Assembly (NCBI GenBank): GCA_943789465.1
Contig: CALSUF010000002.1
Coordinates: 372,001 to 436,000, forward strand
DNA from: an uncultured Flavobacteriaceae bacterium
GTDB taxonomy: Bacteria; Bacteroidota; Bacteroidia; Flavobacteriales; Flavobacteriaceae
Direction of reading: 5' to 3'
DNA length: 64,000 bases
Made by a program: the position numbers and the translations under genes. Every line of letters begins with the position of its first letter. The first letter of the stretch is position 1. Below the pieces are notes generated by a model that had not been told where the DNA came from, did not search any database, and worked only from the letters and a program-made list of their open reading frames with translations. Below, piece after piece: positions 23,397 through 32,922 of the stretch.

Positions 23397-25718
23397 TTGA
23401 AACAATACTTAAGTCAACTTAACGAGGCACAATTAGCGCCCACCCTTCAAAAAGAAGGACCAATGATTATCATTGCTGGTGCAGGTTCTGGAAAAACTAG
23501 GGTTCTCACCTATCGCATCGCCTATTTGATGAGCGAAGGAGTCGATCCCTTTAACATTCTGTCTCTCACTTTTACCAATAAAGCGGCTCGTGAAATGAAA
23601 ACACGAATTGCTTCGATTGTAGGAGATAGCGAAGCCAAAAACTTATGGATGGGAACGTTTCACTCTGTATTTGCTAAAATTTTACGAATAGAAGCGGATA
23701 GATTGGGATATCCTTCCAATTTTACAATTTATGACACACAAGATTCTCAACGTTTAATTTCTTCAATTATAAAAGAGAAAAAATTAGATAAAGATATTTA
23801 TAAATACAAGCAAGTCCAATCTCGAATATCCTCGTATAAAAACAGTTTAATTACTGTAAAAGCCTATTTTCAAAACCCTGAACTCAAGGAATCTGATGTG
23901 ATGGCAAAACGTCCAGAAATGGGAGAGATTTACAAAGAATACGTGTCTCGTTGTTTCAAGGCAGGCGCGATGGATTTTGATGATTTATTACTTAAAACCA
24001 ACGAGTTAATTACACGTTTTCCAGAAGTATTGGCTAAGTATCAAGATCGGTTTAGATACATATTGGTTGATGAGTATCAAGATACCAACCATTCTCAGTA
24101 TTTAATTGTGAGAGCACTTTCGGACCGTTTTCAAAATATTTGTGTAGTTGGAGATGATGCCCAAAGTATTTATGCCTTTCGTGGGGCAAACATCAATAAT
24201 ATTTTGAATTTTCAAAAGGATTATGACAATGTAAAAATGTTCCGATTGGAACAAAATTATCGGTCTACAAAAAATATTGTCAACGCTGCCAATTCCATTA
24301 TTGAAAAAAATCAAACCAAACTTGAAAAAGTAGTTTGGACAGCCAATGAAGAAGGTCCAAAAATCATTGTCAACCGTTCGTTAACCGATGGAGATGAAGG
24401 CCGTTACATAGCGAGTACCATCTTTGAAAACAAAATGCAAAACCAAGCTAAAAATGGTGAGTTTGCAGTATTGTATCGTACCAATGCACAGTCAAGATCC
24501 ATTGAAGATGCTCTAAGAAAGCGTGGTTTAGAATATCGAATTTATGGGGGTTTATCCTTTTACCAACGAAAAGAAATAAAAGATGTCCTCTCCTATTTGC
24601 GCATTATTATCAATCCTTCAGATGAAGAGGCTTTAAAACGAATTATTAATTTCCCCGGACGTGGTATTGGTCAAACGACAGTTGATCGCTTAATTGTTTC
24701 TGCTAATGAGCATAATAAGTCCATTTTTGAAATCTTAAAACACCTTAACGAGCTTCCCATAAATATCAACGCTGGGACAAAGACCAAACTGGTAAACTTT
24801 ACAACAATGATTGAAAGTTTTAAAGTGATGAGTCAAACGGCAAATGCCTTTGATTTGGCGGAGCATGTATGCAAAGCTAGTGGGTTGATCCAAGAGTTTA
24901 AAAAAGATGGCACTCCAGAGGGTATTTCTAGAATGGAAAACATCGAGGAATTGCTTAATGGTATCAAAGATTTTGTAGAAGGACAGCAAGAATTAGCCGA
25001 TTCTACTGGATCAATAGCTGAGTTTTTAGAAGATGTTGCTTTGGCTACAGACTTGGATAACGAAGAAGGAGAAGATAGTGATAAAGTGGCACTGATGACC
25101 ATTCACTTAGCGAAAGGATTGGAATTTCCTTATGTATACATTGTAGGCTTAGAAGAAGATTTATTTCCGAGTGCCATGAGCATGAGTACCAGAGAAGAAT
25201 TGGAAGAAGAACGACGTTTATTTTATGTGGCCTTAACTCGTGCTGAAAAACAAGCCTACCTCACCTATGCGCTTTCACGTTACCGTTGGGGAAAACTTGT
25301 GGATTCAGAACCAAGTCGATTCATCGAAGAAATTGATGAGCAGTATTTGGAGATTGTAACTCCCAAAGAAGAACGCCGTTTCAACCCGATGTTGAGTGCT
25401 GACATATTTGGAGATGTAGAACCTAATACAGTGCGTTATAAGAAGCCTGCTTACATGAAAGCAAAGCCAAAGGCACCTGAGAAATTTAAAATTTCAACAC
25501 CCAAGAATTTAAAGAAAGTGAGTGAAACAAAATCCACTACTAACTTATTTGACAATAAGTTAATTGTAGGCGATGTTGTAAATCATCAACGGTTCGGAAA
25601 AGGAACTGTTTTAAGTATTGAAGGAAAAGCAGCAGATTTAAAAGCTGAAATTAAATTTGAAACGGGAGGCATTAAAAAGCTATTATTACGGTTCGCAAAA
25701 CTTGAAATTATTTCATAA
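23397..25718 (+). CDS. UvrD/PcrA-family ATP-dependent DNA helicase
   Basis: A 773-residue superfamily 1A 3'-5' helicase. The Walker A loop GAGSGKT (28-34), motif Ia TFTNKAAREMKTRI, DEYQDTN, VVGDDAQSIYAFRGA, the R-rich motif IV EQNYRST and motif VI VALTRAEKQAYLTYA are present; the C-terminus has the KLVVGDVVNHQRFGKGTV-like tail typical of PcrA. The start is TTG at 23397, as no in-frame ATG lies near: an ATG at 23390 is in a different frame and stops quickly, and the first internal ATG would delete the Q-motif region. It probably acts in nucleotide excision repair and replication restart, fitting its closeness to uvrA. Confidence 0.94.
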   Translation: MKQYLSQLNEAQLAPTLQKEGPMIIIAGAGSGKTRVLTYRIAYLMSEGVDPFNILSLTFTNKAAREMKTRIASIVGDSEAKNLWMGTFHSVFAKILRIEADRLGYPSNFTIYDTQDSQRLISSIIKEKKLDKDIYKYKQVQSRISSYKNSLITVKAYFQNPELKESDVMAKRPEMGEIYKEYVSRCFKAGAMDFDDLLLKTNELITRFPEVLAKYQDRFRYILVDEYQDTNHSQYLIVRALSDRFQNICVVGDDAQSIYAFRGANINNILNFQKDYDNVKMFRLEQNYRSTKNIVNAANSIIEKNQTKLEKVVWTANEEGPKIIVNRSLTDGDEGRYIASTIFENKMQNQAKNGEFAVLYRTNAQSRSIEDALRKRGLEYRIYGGLSFYQRKEIKDVLSYLRIIINPSDEEALKRIINFPGRGIGQTTVDRLIVSANEHNKSIFEILKHLNELPININAGTKTKLVNFTTMIESFKVMSQTANAFDLAEHVCKASGLIQEFKKDGTPEGISRMENIEELLNGIKDFVEGQQELADSTGSIAEFLEDVALATDLDNEEGEDSDKVALMTIHLAKGLEFPYVYIVGLEEDLFPSAMSMSTREELEEERRLFYVALTRAEKQAYLTYALSRYRWGKLVDSEPSRFIEEIDEQYLEIVTPKEERRFNPMLSADIFGDVEPNTVRYKKPAYMKAKPKAPEKFKISTPKNLKKVSETKSTTNLFDNKLIVGDVVNHQRFGKGTVLSIEGKAADLKAEIKFETGGIKKLLLRFAKLEIIS

Positions 25719-25732
25719 AAGAACTAACTATT

Positions 25733-26353
25733 ATGGCAGAACTTCTCAAAATATATCCTGAAAACCCAAACCCAAAAGCCATTGAAAAAGTGGTTGAAGT
25801 ACTTAAAAGGGGCGGGCTAATTATCTATCCAACAGATACTGTTTATGGATTGGGATGTGACATCACCAACGTAAAAGCTTTGGAACGCGTTGCTAAAATT
25901 AAGGGAGTTAAATTGGAACGATCAAACTTTTCGTTTATTTGTCATGACTTGAGTAATTTAAGCGATTATGTTACCCAAATTGAGACCCCTATATTTAAAC
26001 TTTTAAAACGAACCCTCCCCGGCCCCTACACCTTTATTCTTCCTGGTGCAAATACATTGCCTCACCCCTTTAAGAAAAAGAAAACGGTAGGGATTCGAAT
26101 TCCGGACAACTCAATTGCATTAGAAATTGTAGAGACTTTAGGAAATCCAATAGTATCTACGTCTATTCGAGATGATGATGAAATTTTGGAATACACCACA
26201 GATCCAGAGTTGATCTTTGAAAAATGGAATGCGAAAGTTGACCTGGTGATTGATGGTGGTTATGGTGGTAACCAACCGTCAACAGTAATAGAAGTGAATG
26301 GTACAGAAATTAGTGTTATTAGAGAAGGAAAAGGAAGTGTTGATATATTTTAA
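25733..26353 (+). CDS. Sua5/YciO/YrdC-family L-threonylcarbamoyladenylate synthase
   Basis: A 206-residue protein with the YrdC fold. The N-terminal region LKRGGLIIYPTDTVYGLGCD (about 28-47) is the ATP/threonine-binding hallmark, followed by RVAKIKG and the FICHDLSNLS segment; TLPGPYTFILPG near 90 and VGIRIPDNSIALEIVETLG near 115 are also typical. The family makes threonylcarbamoyl-AMP for tRNA t6A37; YciO members are close relatives with unproven activity, and the sequence alone does not settle which this is. Sits 14 bases after the uvrD-like gene and 33 before uvrA, so probably co-transcribed with both. Confidence 0.88.
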   Translation: MAELLKIYPENPNPKAIEKVVEVLKRGGLIIYPTDTVYGLGCDITNVKALERVAKIKGVKLERSNFSFICHDLSNLSDYVTQIETPIFKLLKRTLPGPYTFILPGANTLPHPFKKKKTVGIRIPDNSIALEIVETLGNPIVSTSIRDDDEILEYTTDPELIFEKWNAKVDLVIDGGYGGNQPSTVIEVNGTEISVIREGKGSVDIF

Positions 26354-26386
26354 TCGCAAATAATTAAGCGCATATAGAATAATTTT

Positions 26387-29218
26387 ATGAGTAAATTTGA
26401 CGAATTTATTGAAGTAAAAGGTGCTAGAGTACACAATTTAAAAAACATTGATGTAAAGATTCCTAGGGATCAATTGGTAGTGATTACAGGGCTTTCTGGA
26501 AGTGGTAAATCGTCCCTCGCATTTGATACGATTTATGCTGAAGGTCAACGCCGTTATATAGAAACATTTTCTGCCTACGCTCGTCAATTTTTAGGAAGTT
26601 TAGAACGACCAGATGTAGATAAAATTGATGGACTATCACCTGTCATTGCGATTGAACAAAAAACAACAAGTAAATCGCCACGATCTACTGTTGGAACCAT
26701 CACCGAAATTTATGATTTTTTAAGGTTATTGTTTGCAAGAGGGGCTGATGCTTACAGTTATAACACCGACGAAAAAATGGTGAGTTACAAAGATGTGCAA
26801 ATCAAAGATCTGATATTGGAATCCTTTGATGGGAAACGCATCTCGATTTTATCTCCTGTAATCCGTTCTCGAAAAGGACATTACAGAGAATTGTTTGAAC
26901 AAATTGCAAAACAAGGATTTGTAAAAGTTAGAACAGACGGGGTAATTGTTGATATTACTAAAGGAATGAAGCTCGATCGTTATAAAATGCATGACATCGA
27001 AATTGTTATCGATAGACTTAAAATTGACACAAGTACACAATCTACAAGTAGACTGAATGAAAGTATCAATACAGCCATGTACCATGGCGAAAATGTACTA
27101 ATGATAATTGATGAAGATTCTAAAGAGATTCGATATTTTAGTCGAAATTTGATGTGTCCCACTTCTGGAATTTCCTACCCAAATCCAGAACCCAATAACT
27201 TTTCATTCAATTCTCCTAAGGGTGCTTGCTCGGCTTGTAGCGGAATAGGAACGCTATATAAAGTTAACGAGACCAAAATTATACCTGACACGAGTTTATC
27301 TATAAAAAATGGAGGTCTTGCCCCTCAAGGAGTTCAAAAAGATACTTGGTTATTTAGACAATTAGAACTCATTGGACGTCGCTTTAATTTTAAACTTTCC
27401 GATCCTATTTCAAGTATTCCGAAAGCTGCTTTAAATATTATTTTATATGGTGGGAAAGATGATTTTTCGGTAGACAGTAAAACCTTAGGTGTTTCTCGAA
27501 ATTACAATATTGATTTTGAAGGCATTGCTAATTTTATCGAAAGTCAATACAAGAATGCCGATTCCACGTCTATACAACGTTGGGCTAAAAATTATATGGA
27601 TAATATCAAATGTCCAACTTGCGAAGGATCTCGACTTAAAAAAGAATCGTTATACTTCAAAATAAATTCTAAAAACATCGCTGAACTTTCACAAATGGAT
27701 GTGGTGGACTTAGCCGAATGGTTTAAAGATTTACCAAATCACCTCTCTAAAAGTCAAAAAATAATTTCAAAAGAAATTCTAAAAGAAATTTCTACCCGAT
27801 TACAATTTCTTTTAGATGTAGGATTGGATTATTTATCAATCAATAGAAGTTCCAAATCACTTTCTGGAGGCGAAGCCCAACGGATCCGATTGGCCACGCA
27901 AATAGGATCACAACTGGTAGGTGTTTTGTATATTTTAGATGAACCTAGCATTGGCTTACACCAGCGAGATAATGAAAAACTGATTAAATCTTTGATATCT
28001 TTAAGAGATGTAGGGAATTCAGTGATAGTAGTTGAACACGATAAAGACATGATTGAACAAGCAGATCATGTGATAGATATTGGTCCAAAGGCTGGCAAGC
28101 ATGGGGGCGAAATTATCAGTCAAGGAACTCCAAAAGACATCTTGAATAGCGGAACAATGACTGCAGATTATTTGAGTGGAGTAAAAGAAATTGAAATCCC
28201 CAAAACACGTCGAGATGGAAATGGAAAAATCTTGGAACTCAAAGGGTGTACAGGAAATAATCTTAAAAATGTATCTATAAAATTACCCTTAGGTAAAATG
28301 ATAGGGATTACCGGCGTTTCTGGGAGTGGTAAATCAACCTTAATAAATCATACCCTCTACCCTATTTTAAACAATTATTATTTTCATGGGGTCATGGAGC
28401 CAATGCCTTATAAGTCCATTAAAGGTTTAGAGCATTTAGATAAAGTGATTGATATCAATCAATCGCCAATTGGAAGAACCCCGCGAAGTAATCCTGCAAC
28501 ATATACAGGAGTTTTTGGAGAAATTAGAGCCTTATTTGCTAAAATTCCAGAAGCAATGATTCGGGGGTATAAATTAGGTCGATTTAGTTTTAATGTAGTT
28601 GGTGGGCGTTGTGAAACTTGTAAAGGGGGTGGTTTGAGAGTCATTGAAATGAACTTTTTACCAGATGTTTATGTCGAATGTGAATCATGCCAAGGAAAGC
28701 GTTTTAACAGAGAAACTTTAGAAATTAGATACAAAGGGAAATCTATCAGTGATGTTTTAAATATGACCATTAATGAAGGGGTTGATTTTTTTGAACATAT
28801 TCCAAAAATTTATCGAAAATTAAAAACCATTAAAGAAGTTGGATTAGGATATATTACGCTAGGTCAACAAAGTACCACTCTTTCTGGAGGAGAAGCGCAA
28901 AGAATAAAGTTAGCAACTGAACTGTGTAAGCGAGATACAGGGAATACAATTTACATTTTAGATGAACCTACTACAGGATTGCATTTTGAAGATATTCGAG
29001 TTTTGATGGATGTACTCAATAAATTAGTTGATAAGGGAAATACAGTCATTATTATAGAACATAATTTAGATGTGATTAAAACGGTGGATTATATCATAGA
29101 TATCGGACCAGAAGGTGGAAAAGGTGGTGGTAACATTGTTGTTAAAGGAACGCCAGAAGATGTCATTAAAAACAAATTGAGCCATACCGCTCGGTTTTTA
29201 AAAAAAGAATTACATTAG
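26387..29218 (+). CDS. uvrA: UvrABC excinuclease subunit A
   Basis: A 943-residue ABC ATPase that recognises DNA damage and loads UvrB. Walker A loops are at GLSGSGKS (about 35-42) and GVSGSGKS (near 645). Both signature motifs LSGGEAQRI are present, near residues 487 and 830, as are two Walker B regions ending ILDEPSIGLHQRD and ILDEPTTGLHFED. Zinc-finger cysteines are visible in CSACSGIG/CPTCEGS in the N-terminal half and CETCKGGG with CESCQGKRF in the C-terminal half. Length is normal. It follows the YrdC gene by 33 bases and precedes the LOG-family gene by 21. Confidence 0.98.
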   Translation: MSKFDEFIEVKGARVHNLKNIDVKIPRDQLVVITGLSGSGKSSLAFDTIYAEGQRRYIETFSAYARQFLGSLERPDVDKIDGLSPVIAIEQKTTSKSPRSTVGTITEIYDFLRLLFARGADAYSYNTDEKMVSYKDVQIKDLILESFDGKRISILSPVIRSRKGHYRELFEQIAKQGFVKVRTDGVIVDITKGMKLDRYKMHDIEIVIDRLKIDTSTQSTSRLNESINTAMYHGENVLMIIDEDSKEIRYFSRNLMCPTSGISYPNPEPNNFSFNSPKGACSACSGIGTLYKVNETKIIPDTSLSIKNGGLAPQGVQKDTWLFRQLELIGRRFNFKLSDPISSIPKAALNIILYGGKDDFSVDSKTLGVSRNYNIDFEGIANFIESQYKNADSTSIQRWAKNYMDNIKCPTCEGSRLKKESLYFKINSKNIAELSQMDVVDLAEWFKDLPNHLSKSQKIISKEILKEISTRLQFLLDVGLDYLSINRSSKSLSGGEAQRIRLATQIGSQLVGVLYILDEPSIGLHQRDNEKLIKSLISLRDVGNSVIVVEHDKDMIEQADHVIDIGPKAGKHGGEIISQGTPKDILNSGTMTADYLSGVKEIEIPKTRRDGNGKILELKGCTGNNLKNVSIKLPLGKMIGITGVSGSGKSTLINHTLYPILNNYYFHGVMEPMPYKSIKGLEHLDKVIDINQSPIGRTPRSNPATYTGVFGEIRALFAKIPEAMIRGYKLGRFSFNVVGGRCETCKGGGLRVIEMNFLPDVYVECESCQGKRFNRETLEIRYKGKSISDVLNMTINEGVDFFEHIPKIYRKLKTIKEVGLGYITLGQQSTTLSGGEAQRIKLATELCKRDTGNTIYILDEPTTGLHFEDIRVLMDVLNKLVDKGNTVIIIEHNLDVIKTVDYIIDIGPEGGKGGGNIVVKGTPEDVIKNKLSHTARFLKKELH

Positions 29219-29239
29219 TAGGCATTAAAAAATTGAACT

Positions 29240-29929
29240 ATGAGAACAGAACAGAAACACAAAGGATGGAATGAAATAAAAACAAATGATTCTTGGGCTA
29301 TTTTTAAAATCATGGGGGAATTTGTGAACGGGTTTGAAAAAATGAGTAGAATTGGACCATGTGTTTCTATTTTTGGTTCTGCACGAACTCCAACTGAAGA
29401 TACCTATTATAAATTATCAACTGAAGTTGCTGCTGCCATTGTAGAAGCTGGCTACGGAGTTATTACGGGTGGTGGACCTGGAATTATGGAAGCTGGAAAC
29501 AAAGGCGCACATCTTGCAGGAGGAACATCTGTTGGGCTTAATATTGAACTTCCTTTTGAACAACACAACAATCCATACATAGATCGCGATAAAAGTTTAG
29601 ATTTTGATTATTTTTTTGTTAGAAAAGTGATGTTTGTCAAATATTCTCAGGGTATCGTTGTGATGCCAGGAGGGTTTGGAACACTAGATGAATTATTTGA
29701 AGCTATTACATTAATTCAAACTAAAAAAATTGAAAAATTTCCAGTTATTTTGGTAGGCTCTACTTTTTGGAATGGATTGCTAGTATGGATAAAAGCAACC
29801 TTATTAGATCGCTTTGAGACAATTAGTGCCAAAGATTTGGACTTGATTCATGTTGTAGATACTTCTGAAGAAGTCATAGCAATTCTAAATAACTTTTATA
29901 ACGAATATCAATTAAGCCCTAATTTTTAA
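29240..29929 (+). CDS. LOG-family protein (TIGR00730-type)
   Basis: A 229-residue Rossmann-like protein with the LOG family hallmarks: FGSARTPTEDTYYKLSTEVA near residue 44, GYGVITGGGPGIMEAGNKGA near 72-91, and PGGFGTLDELFEA (about 143-155), where the PGGxGTxxE motif of the LOG family defines nucleotide or phosphoribosyl-substrate binding. Experimentally studied relatives release cytokinin-like bases from nucleotide monophosphates or act as AMP/pyrimidine nucleosidases; the natural substrate in this organism is unknown. Its stop codon abuts the TTG start of the next gene with no spacer, implying translational coupling. Confidence 0.9.
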   Translation: MRTEQKHKGWNEIKTNDSWAIFKIMGEFVNGFEKMSRIGPCVSIFGSARTPTEDTYYKLSTEVAAAIVEAGYGVITGGGPGIMEAGNKGAHLAGGTSVGLNIELPFEQHNNPYIDRDKSLDFDYFFVRKVMFVKYSQGIVVMPGGFGTLDELFEAITLIQTKKIEKFPVILVGSTFWNGLLVWIKATLLDRFETISAKDLDLIHVVDTSEEVIAILNNFYNEYQLSPNF

Positions 29930-32791
29930 TTGTACAAAACTAAATTTTTGAATCTAAAACTATTATTCAAGTCCCTACTAGTTCTTATTTTATATGTAAG
30001 TGCACCATCAGTTTTTGGGCAACATGCCATGCAAATAGAAGCTAGCTTTGATATAGACACAAATACTGTTAGTATTAATCAAAGTATAGACTATCAAAAC
30101 AATTCTAATGAAAGTTTAAATGAGTTATATTTTAATGATTGGACTTCAAGTTATAGTAGCCCAACGACTCCTTTAGCCAACCGTTTTGTTGAAGAATTCA
30201 AAAACGACTTACTTTCCGTAAAACCTAAGGATAGAGGCTATACAAAAATAAATAAAATTGAAAATTCTCATGGGACTCTTATAGAGTACAGCTACCTCAA
30301 AAATCAACCTGATATATTAAAAGTCAAGCTAGAAACTACACTTTTACCAAACACTACTACCACACTTCATTTTGAATATACTCTTCAAATTCAAAGCAAT
30401 CGGTTTACAGGTTTTGGAGTCACACCTGATGGTGGTTACAATTTAAATTATTGGTATTTGTCCCCTGCTGTATATGAAAATTCTCAATGGAAATTGTACA
30501 GTAATAAAAATATTGAAGATTATTACACTCCACCTTCTTCAATTAACCTAAGTATCAATATTCCTGAGAACTACGAAGTTGCATCTGAATTGAATTTAAC
30601 ATCCAAACAAAAAAAACTAAAAAAAAATACGTATCATTTTACAGGAGAAAAACGCACAGATTGTCGTCTTTACATCGCCAAAACTCCTTTTTTCAGAATC
30701 AATGTTCATAACTTAAACATCCTAACAGAAAGCTATAAAAATACAAGTGCTTTAGAGCAAATAGATCTATTTAAAAAAGTTGTTGGGTTTTTAAATACAA
30801 AACTGGCGCCTTATCCACAGGATAATCTGTTAATTACTAATACAGACTTGAGTAAATATCCTATTTATGGCTTAAATATCATTCCAGATTTTTTAGCACC
30901 CTTTTCTAAACAATTTAAATATGAACTCAATCTTTTAAAAAACTTAACTAGGCTCTACTTAAAACGACATTTGAAAATAAATCCAAGAGAAGAGTATTGG
31001 TTACAAGCAGGTTTTGAGAATTTTATATTAATGAAATATGTTGAACAATTTTATAAAGATGAAAAATTAATAGGGAAATTATCAAATGTTTGGGGAATAA
31101 AATCTTATAATTTAGCAAAACTAAAGTTTAATGACCAATATCCTTTGACGTATTTACATATGGTCAGAACGGGACGTGATCAAGCATTAACAACACCAAA
31201 AGATGAACTTTTAAAATTTAACGCTAATTTATCGAGTAAATATAAAGCAGCTTTAGGACTTTTATACCTCGAAGATCTTATTGAGGACTCAAGTGTAGAG
31301 GAATGGATAAAATCATTTATCAATGAAACTGATCAGAAACTTTTAACAACAGATCGATTCAAAGCGTATCTAAAAACAAAAACTTCAAAAGATATCAATT
31401 GGTTTTTTGATTCCTATTTGATCAACTCTCAACAAATTGATTATAAAATTACTAAGGCAAAAAATACTAAAGATTCCATCTATTTTACTGTTAAAAATAA
31501 AAAGAATGGGAAAGGACCAATTTCTCTTTTCATGCTCAAGGATGGAAAAGTCATTTCAAAACAGTGGCTCACAAAAATTGGAGCCAAAAAACAGTTTGTT
31601 ATTCCTAATAATTTAGCAGATAAATTGGTGCTCAATTATGATAAAAAAGTACCTGAATTTGATTTAAGAAACAATTGGAAGTCAATAACAAGAAATTCTT
31701 TAACAAATAAGCCTTTACAACTTCGTCTTTTTAAAGATGTAGAGTCTGCTCGTGACAATCAATTGTATTTTTTACCGATCATGGAATTTAAAAACATCTA
31801 TGATGGACTAAATTTAGGAATGAACATTAATAATAAGGGAGTTCTAAATAAACCCTTTTTATTTGGTATTTCCCCAATATACAGTGTAAATTCAAATGCT
31901 CTTACAGGCAGTGTACAAGTTATACATAATACTTTTTTTGAGGATCAAAACTTATATAATATCAATATTGGAATGGCTGTGATCCGTTCAAGTTTTGCCG
32001 AAAATGCTTTTTTAACTAAAACTGTTCCTTATGTTAATTTTAATTTTAGGGACGCAACAGATCTAAGATCAAACGAATTAAAAAGTCTTAGCCTTAGATA
32101 TGTTGGCATTGAAAAAGATTTTGTGGAAATTGAAGACGATGAAACGACTGCACCGCCATATAAAGTATTTAATATTAGATATATTGATGCTAATAATAGC
32201 TTTAAAAGATATCATAAATGGTTTTTAGATGCACAGTTTTCAGATAATTTTGGGAAACTATCCTTCAACTATGAAATTAGAAGGCGTTCCAATAAAAATC
32301 AATTTTATAATGTTAGAGTTTATGCAGGAGCGTTCTTATATTCAAAAATTCCATCAGACGAGCAAAACTTTGATTTTGCTTTAGACCGCCCAACTGACTA
32401 TTTATTTGATTATAATTATCTAGGTCAATTTGAATCTACAGGAATCTTTAGTCAGCAACTTATCATAGCAGAAGGAGGATTCAAGTCAAAACTTGATACC
32501 GCATTTGCAAATGAATGGTTAACGTCCTTAAATGCCAGTGCTTCAATTTGGAAATATCTACAAGTATACGGAGATATTGGAGTGCTTAAAAACAAGGGAC
32601 GTAACCCCTTGTTTGTGTATGATGCAGGCATTCGATTGAACTTAATCACAGATTATTTTGAAATCTATTTTCCGTTCTATTCTAACTTAGGATGGGAAAT
32701 TGACCAGGCTCAATACAGTCAAAAAATTCGATTTGTATTTACTGCAGAACCCAAAGCACTTTTAGGATTGTTCCGTAGAGAATGGTTTTAA
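29930..32791 (+). CDS. M1-peptidase-like protein lacking the zinc motif, with barrel-like C-terminus
   Basis: A 953-residue exported protein. The signal peptide (about 1-33, LLFKSLLVLILYVSAPSVFG) follows a TTG start at 29930, directly after the preceding stop; no usable ATG lies before the signal. Residues about 35-250 resemble the beta-rich N-terminal domain of M1 aminopeptidases (FDIDTNTVSINQSIDYQN). In the expected catalytic region the HExxH motif is absent: the aligned stretch reads FKYELNLLKNL, and the glutamate of the downstream W-(N/D)EG is replaced (WLQAGFEN). The final third, roughly 600-953, has alternating strands and ends in Phe (GLFRREWF), like an outer-membrane beta-barrel. So it is probably not a peptidase; a binding or scaffold role is a guess. 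Uncertain: the catalytic region was aligned by eye. Confidence 0.7.
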   Translation: MYKTKFLNLKLLFKSLLVLILYVSAPSVFGQHAMQIEASFDIDTNTVSINQSIDYQNNSNESLNELYFNDWTSSYSSPTTPLANRFVEEFKNDLLSVKPKDRGYTKINKIENSHGTLIEYSYLKNQPDILKVKLETTLLPNTTTTLHFEYTLQIQSNRFTGFGVTPDGGYNLNYWYLSPAVYENSQWKLYSNKNIEDYYTPPSSINLSINIPENYEVASELNLTSKQKKLKKNTYHFTGEKRTDCRLYIAKTPFFRINVHNLNILTESYKNTSALEQIDLFKKVVGFLNTKLAPYPQDNLLITNTDLSKYPIYGLNIIPDFLAPFSKQFKYELNLLKNLTRLYLKRHLKINPREEYWLQAGFENFILMKYVEQFYKDEKLIGKLSNVWGIKSYNLAKLKFNDQYPLTYLHMVRTGRDQALTTPKDELLKFNANLSSKYKAALGLLYLEDLIEDSSVEEWIKSFINETDQKLLTTDRFKAYLKTKTSKDINWFFDSYLINSQQIDYKITKAKNTKDSIYFTVKNKKNGKGPISLFMLKDGKVISKQWLTKIGAKKQFVIPNNLADKLVLNYDKKVPEFDLRNNWKSITRNSLTNKPLQLRLFKDVESARDNQLYFLPIMEFKNIYDGLNLGMNINNKGVLNKPFLFGISPIYSVNSNALTGSVQVIHNTFFEDQNLYNINIGMAVIRSSFAENAFLTKTVPYVNFNFRDATDLRSNELKSLSLRYVGIEKDFVEIEDDETTAPPYKVFNIRYIDANNSFKRYHKWFLDAQFSDNFGKLSFNYEIRRRSNKNQFYNVRVYAGAFLYSKIPSDEQNFDFALDRPTDYLFDYNYLGQFESTGIFSQQLIIAEGGFKSKLDTAFANEWLTSLNASASIWKYLQVYGDIGVLKNKGRNPLFVYDAGIRLNLITDYFEIYFPFYSNLGWEIDQAQYSQKIRFVFTAEPKALLGLFRREWF

Positions 32792-32891
32792 TAAAATATT
32801 AACTTGTTAAATTAACTGGTTTAATAAATTTCAACATAAGTCTGTCCATTAATTATCATTGTAAAGCATAGGTCAAAGCCCTGAAATATTT

Positions 32892-32899
32892 TATATTTG
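32892..32899 (+). promoter_or_regulatory. putative -7 promoter element (TATATTTG) for the E1 gene
   Basis: TATATTTG then CGCTTTA, 23 bases before the ATG at 32923. The 12 bases ATTTGCGCTTTA (32895-32906) recur exactly at 49032-49043 before lpdA, the E3 gene. Confidence 0.55.
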
Positions 32900-32922
32900 C
32901 GCTTTACTAGAATTATTTAAGA

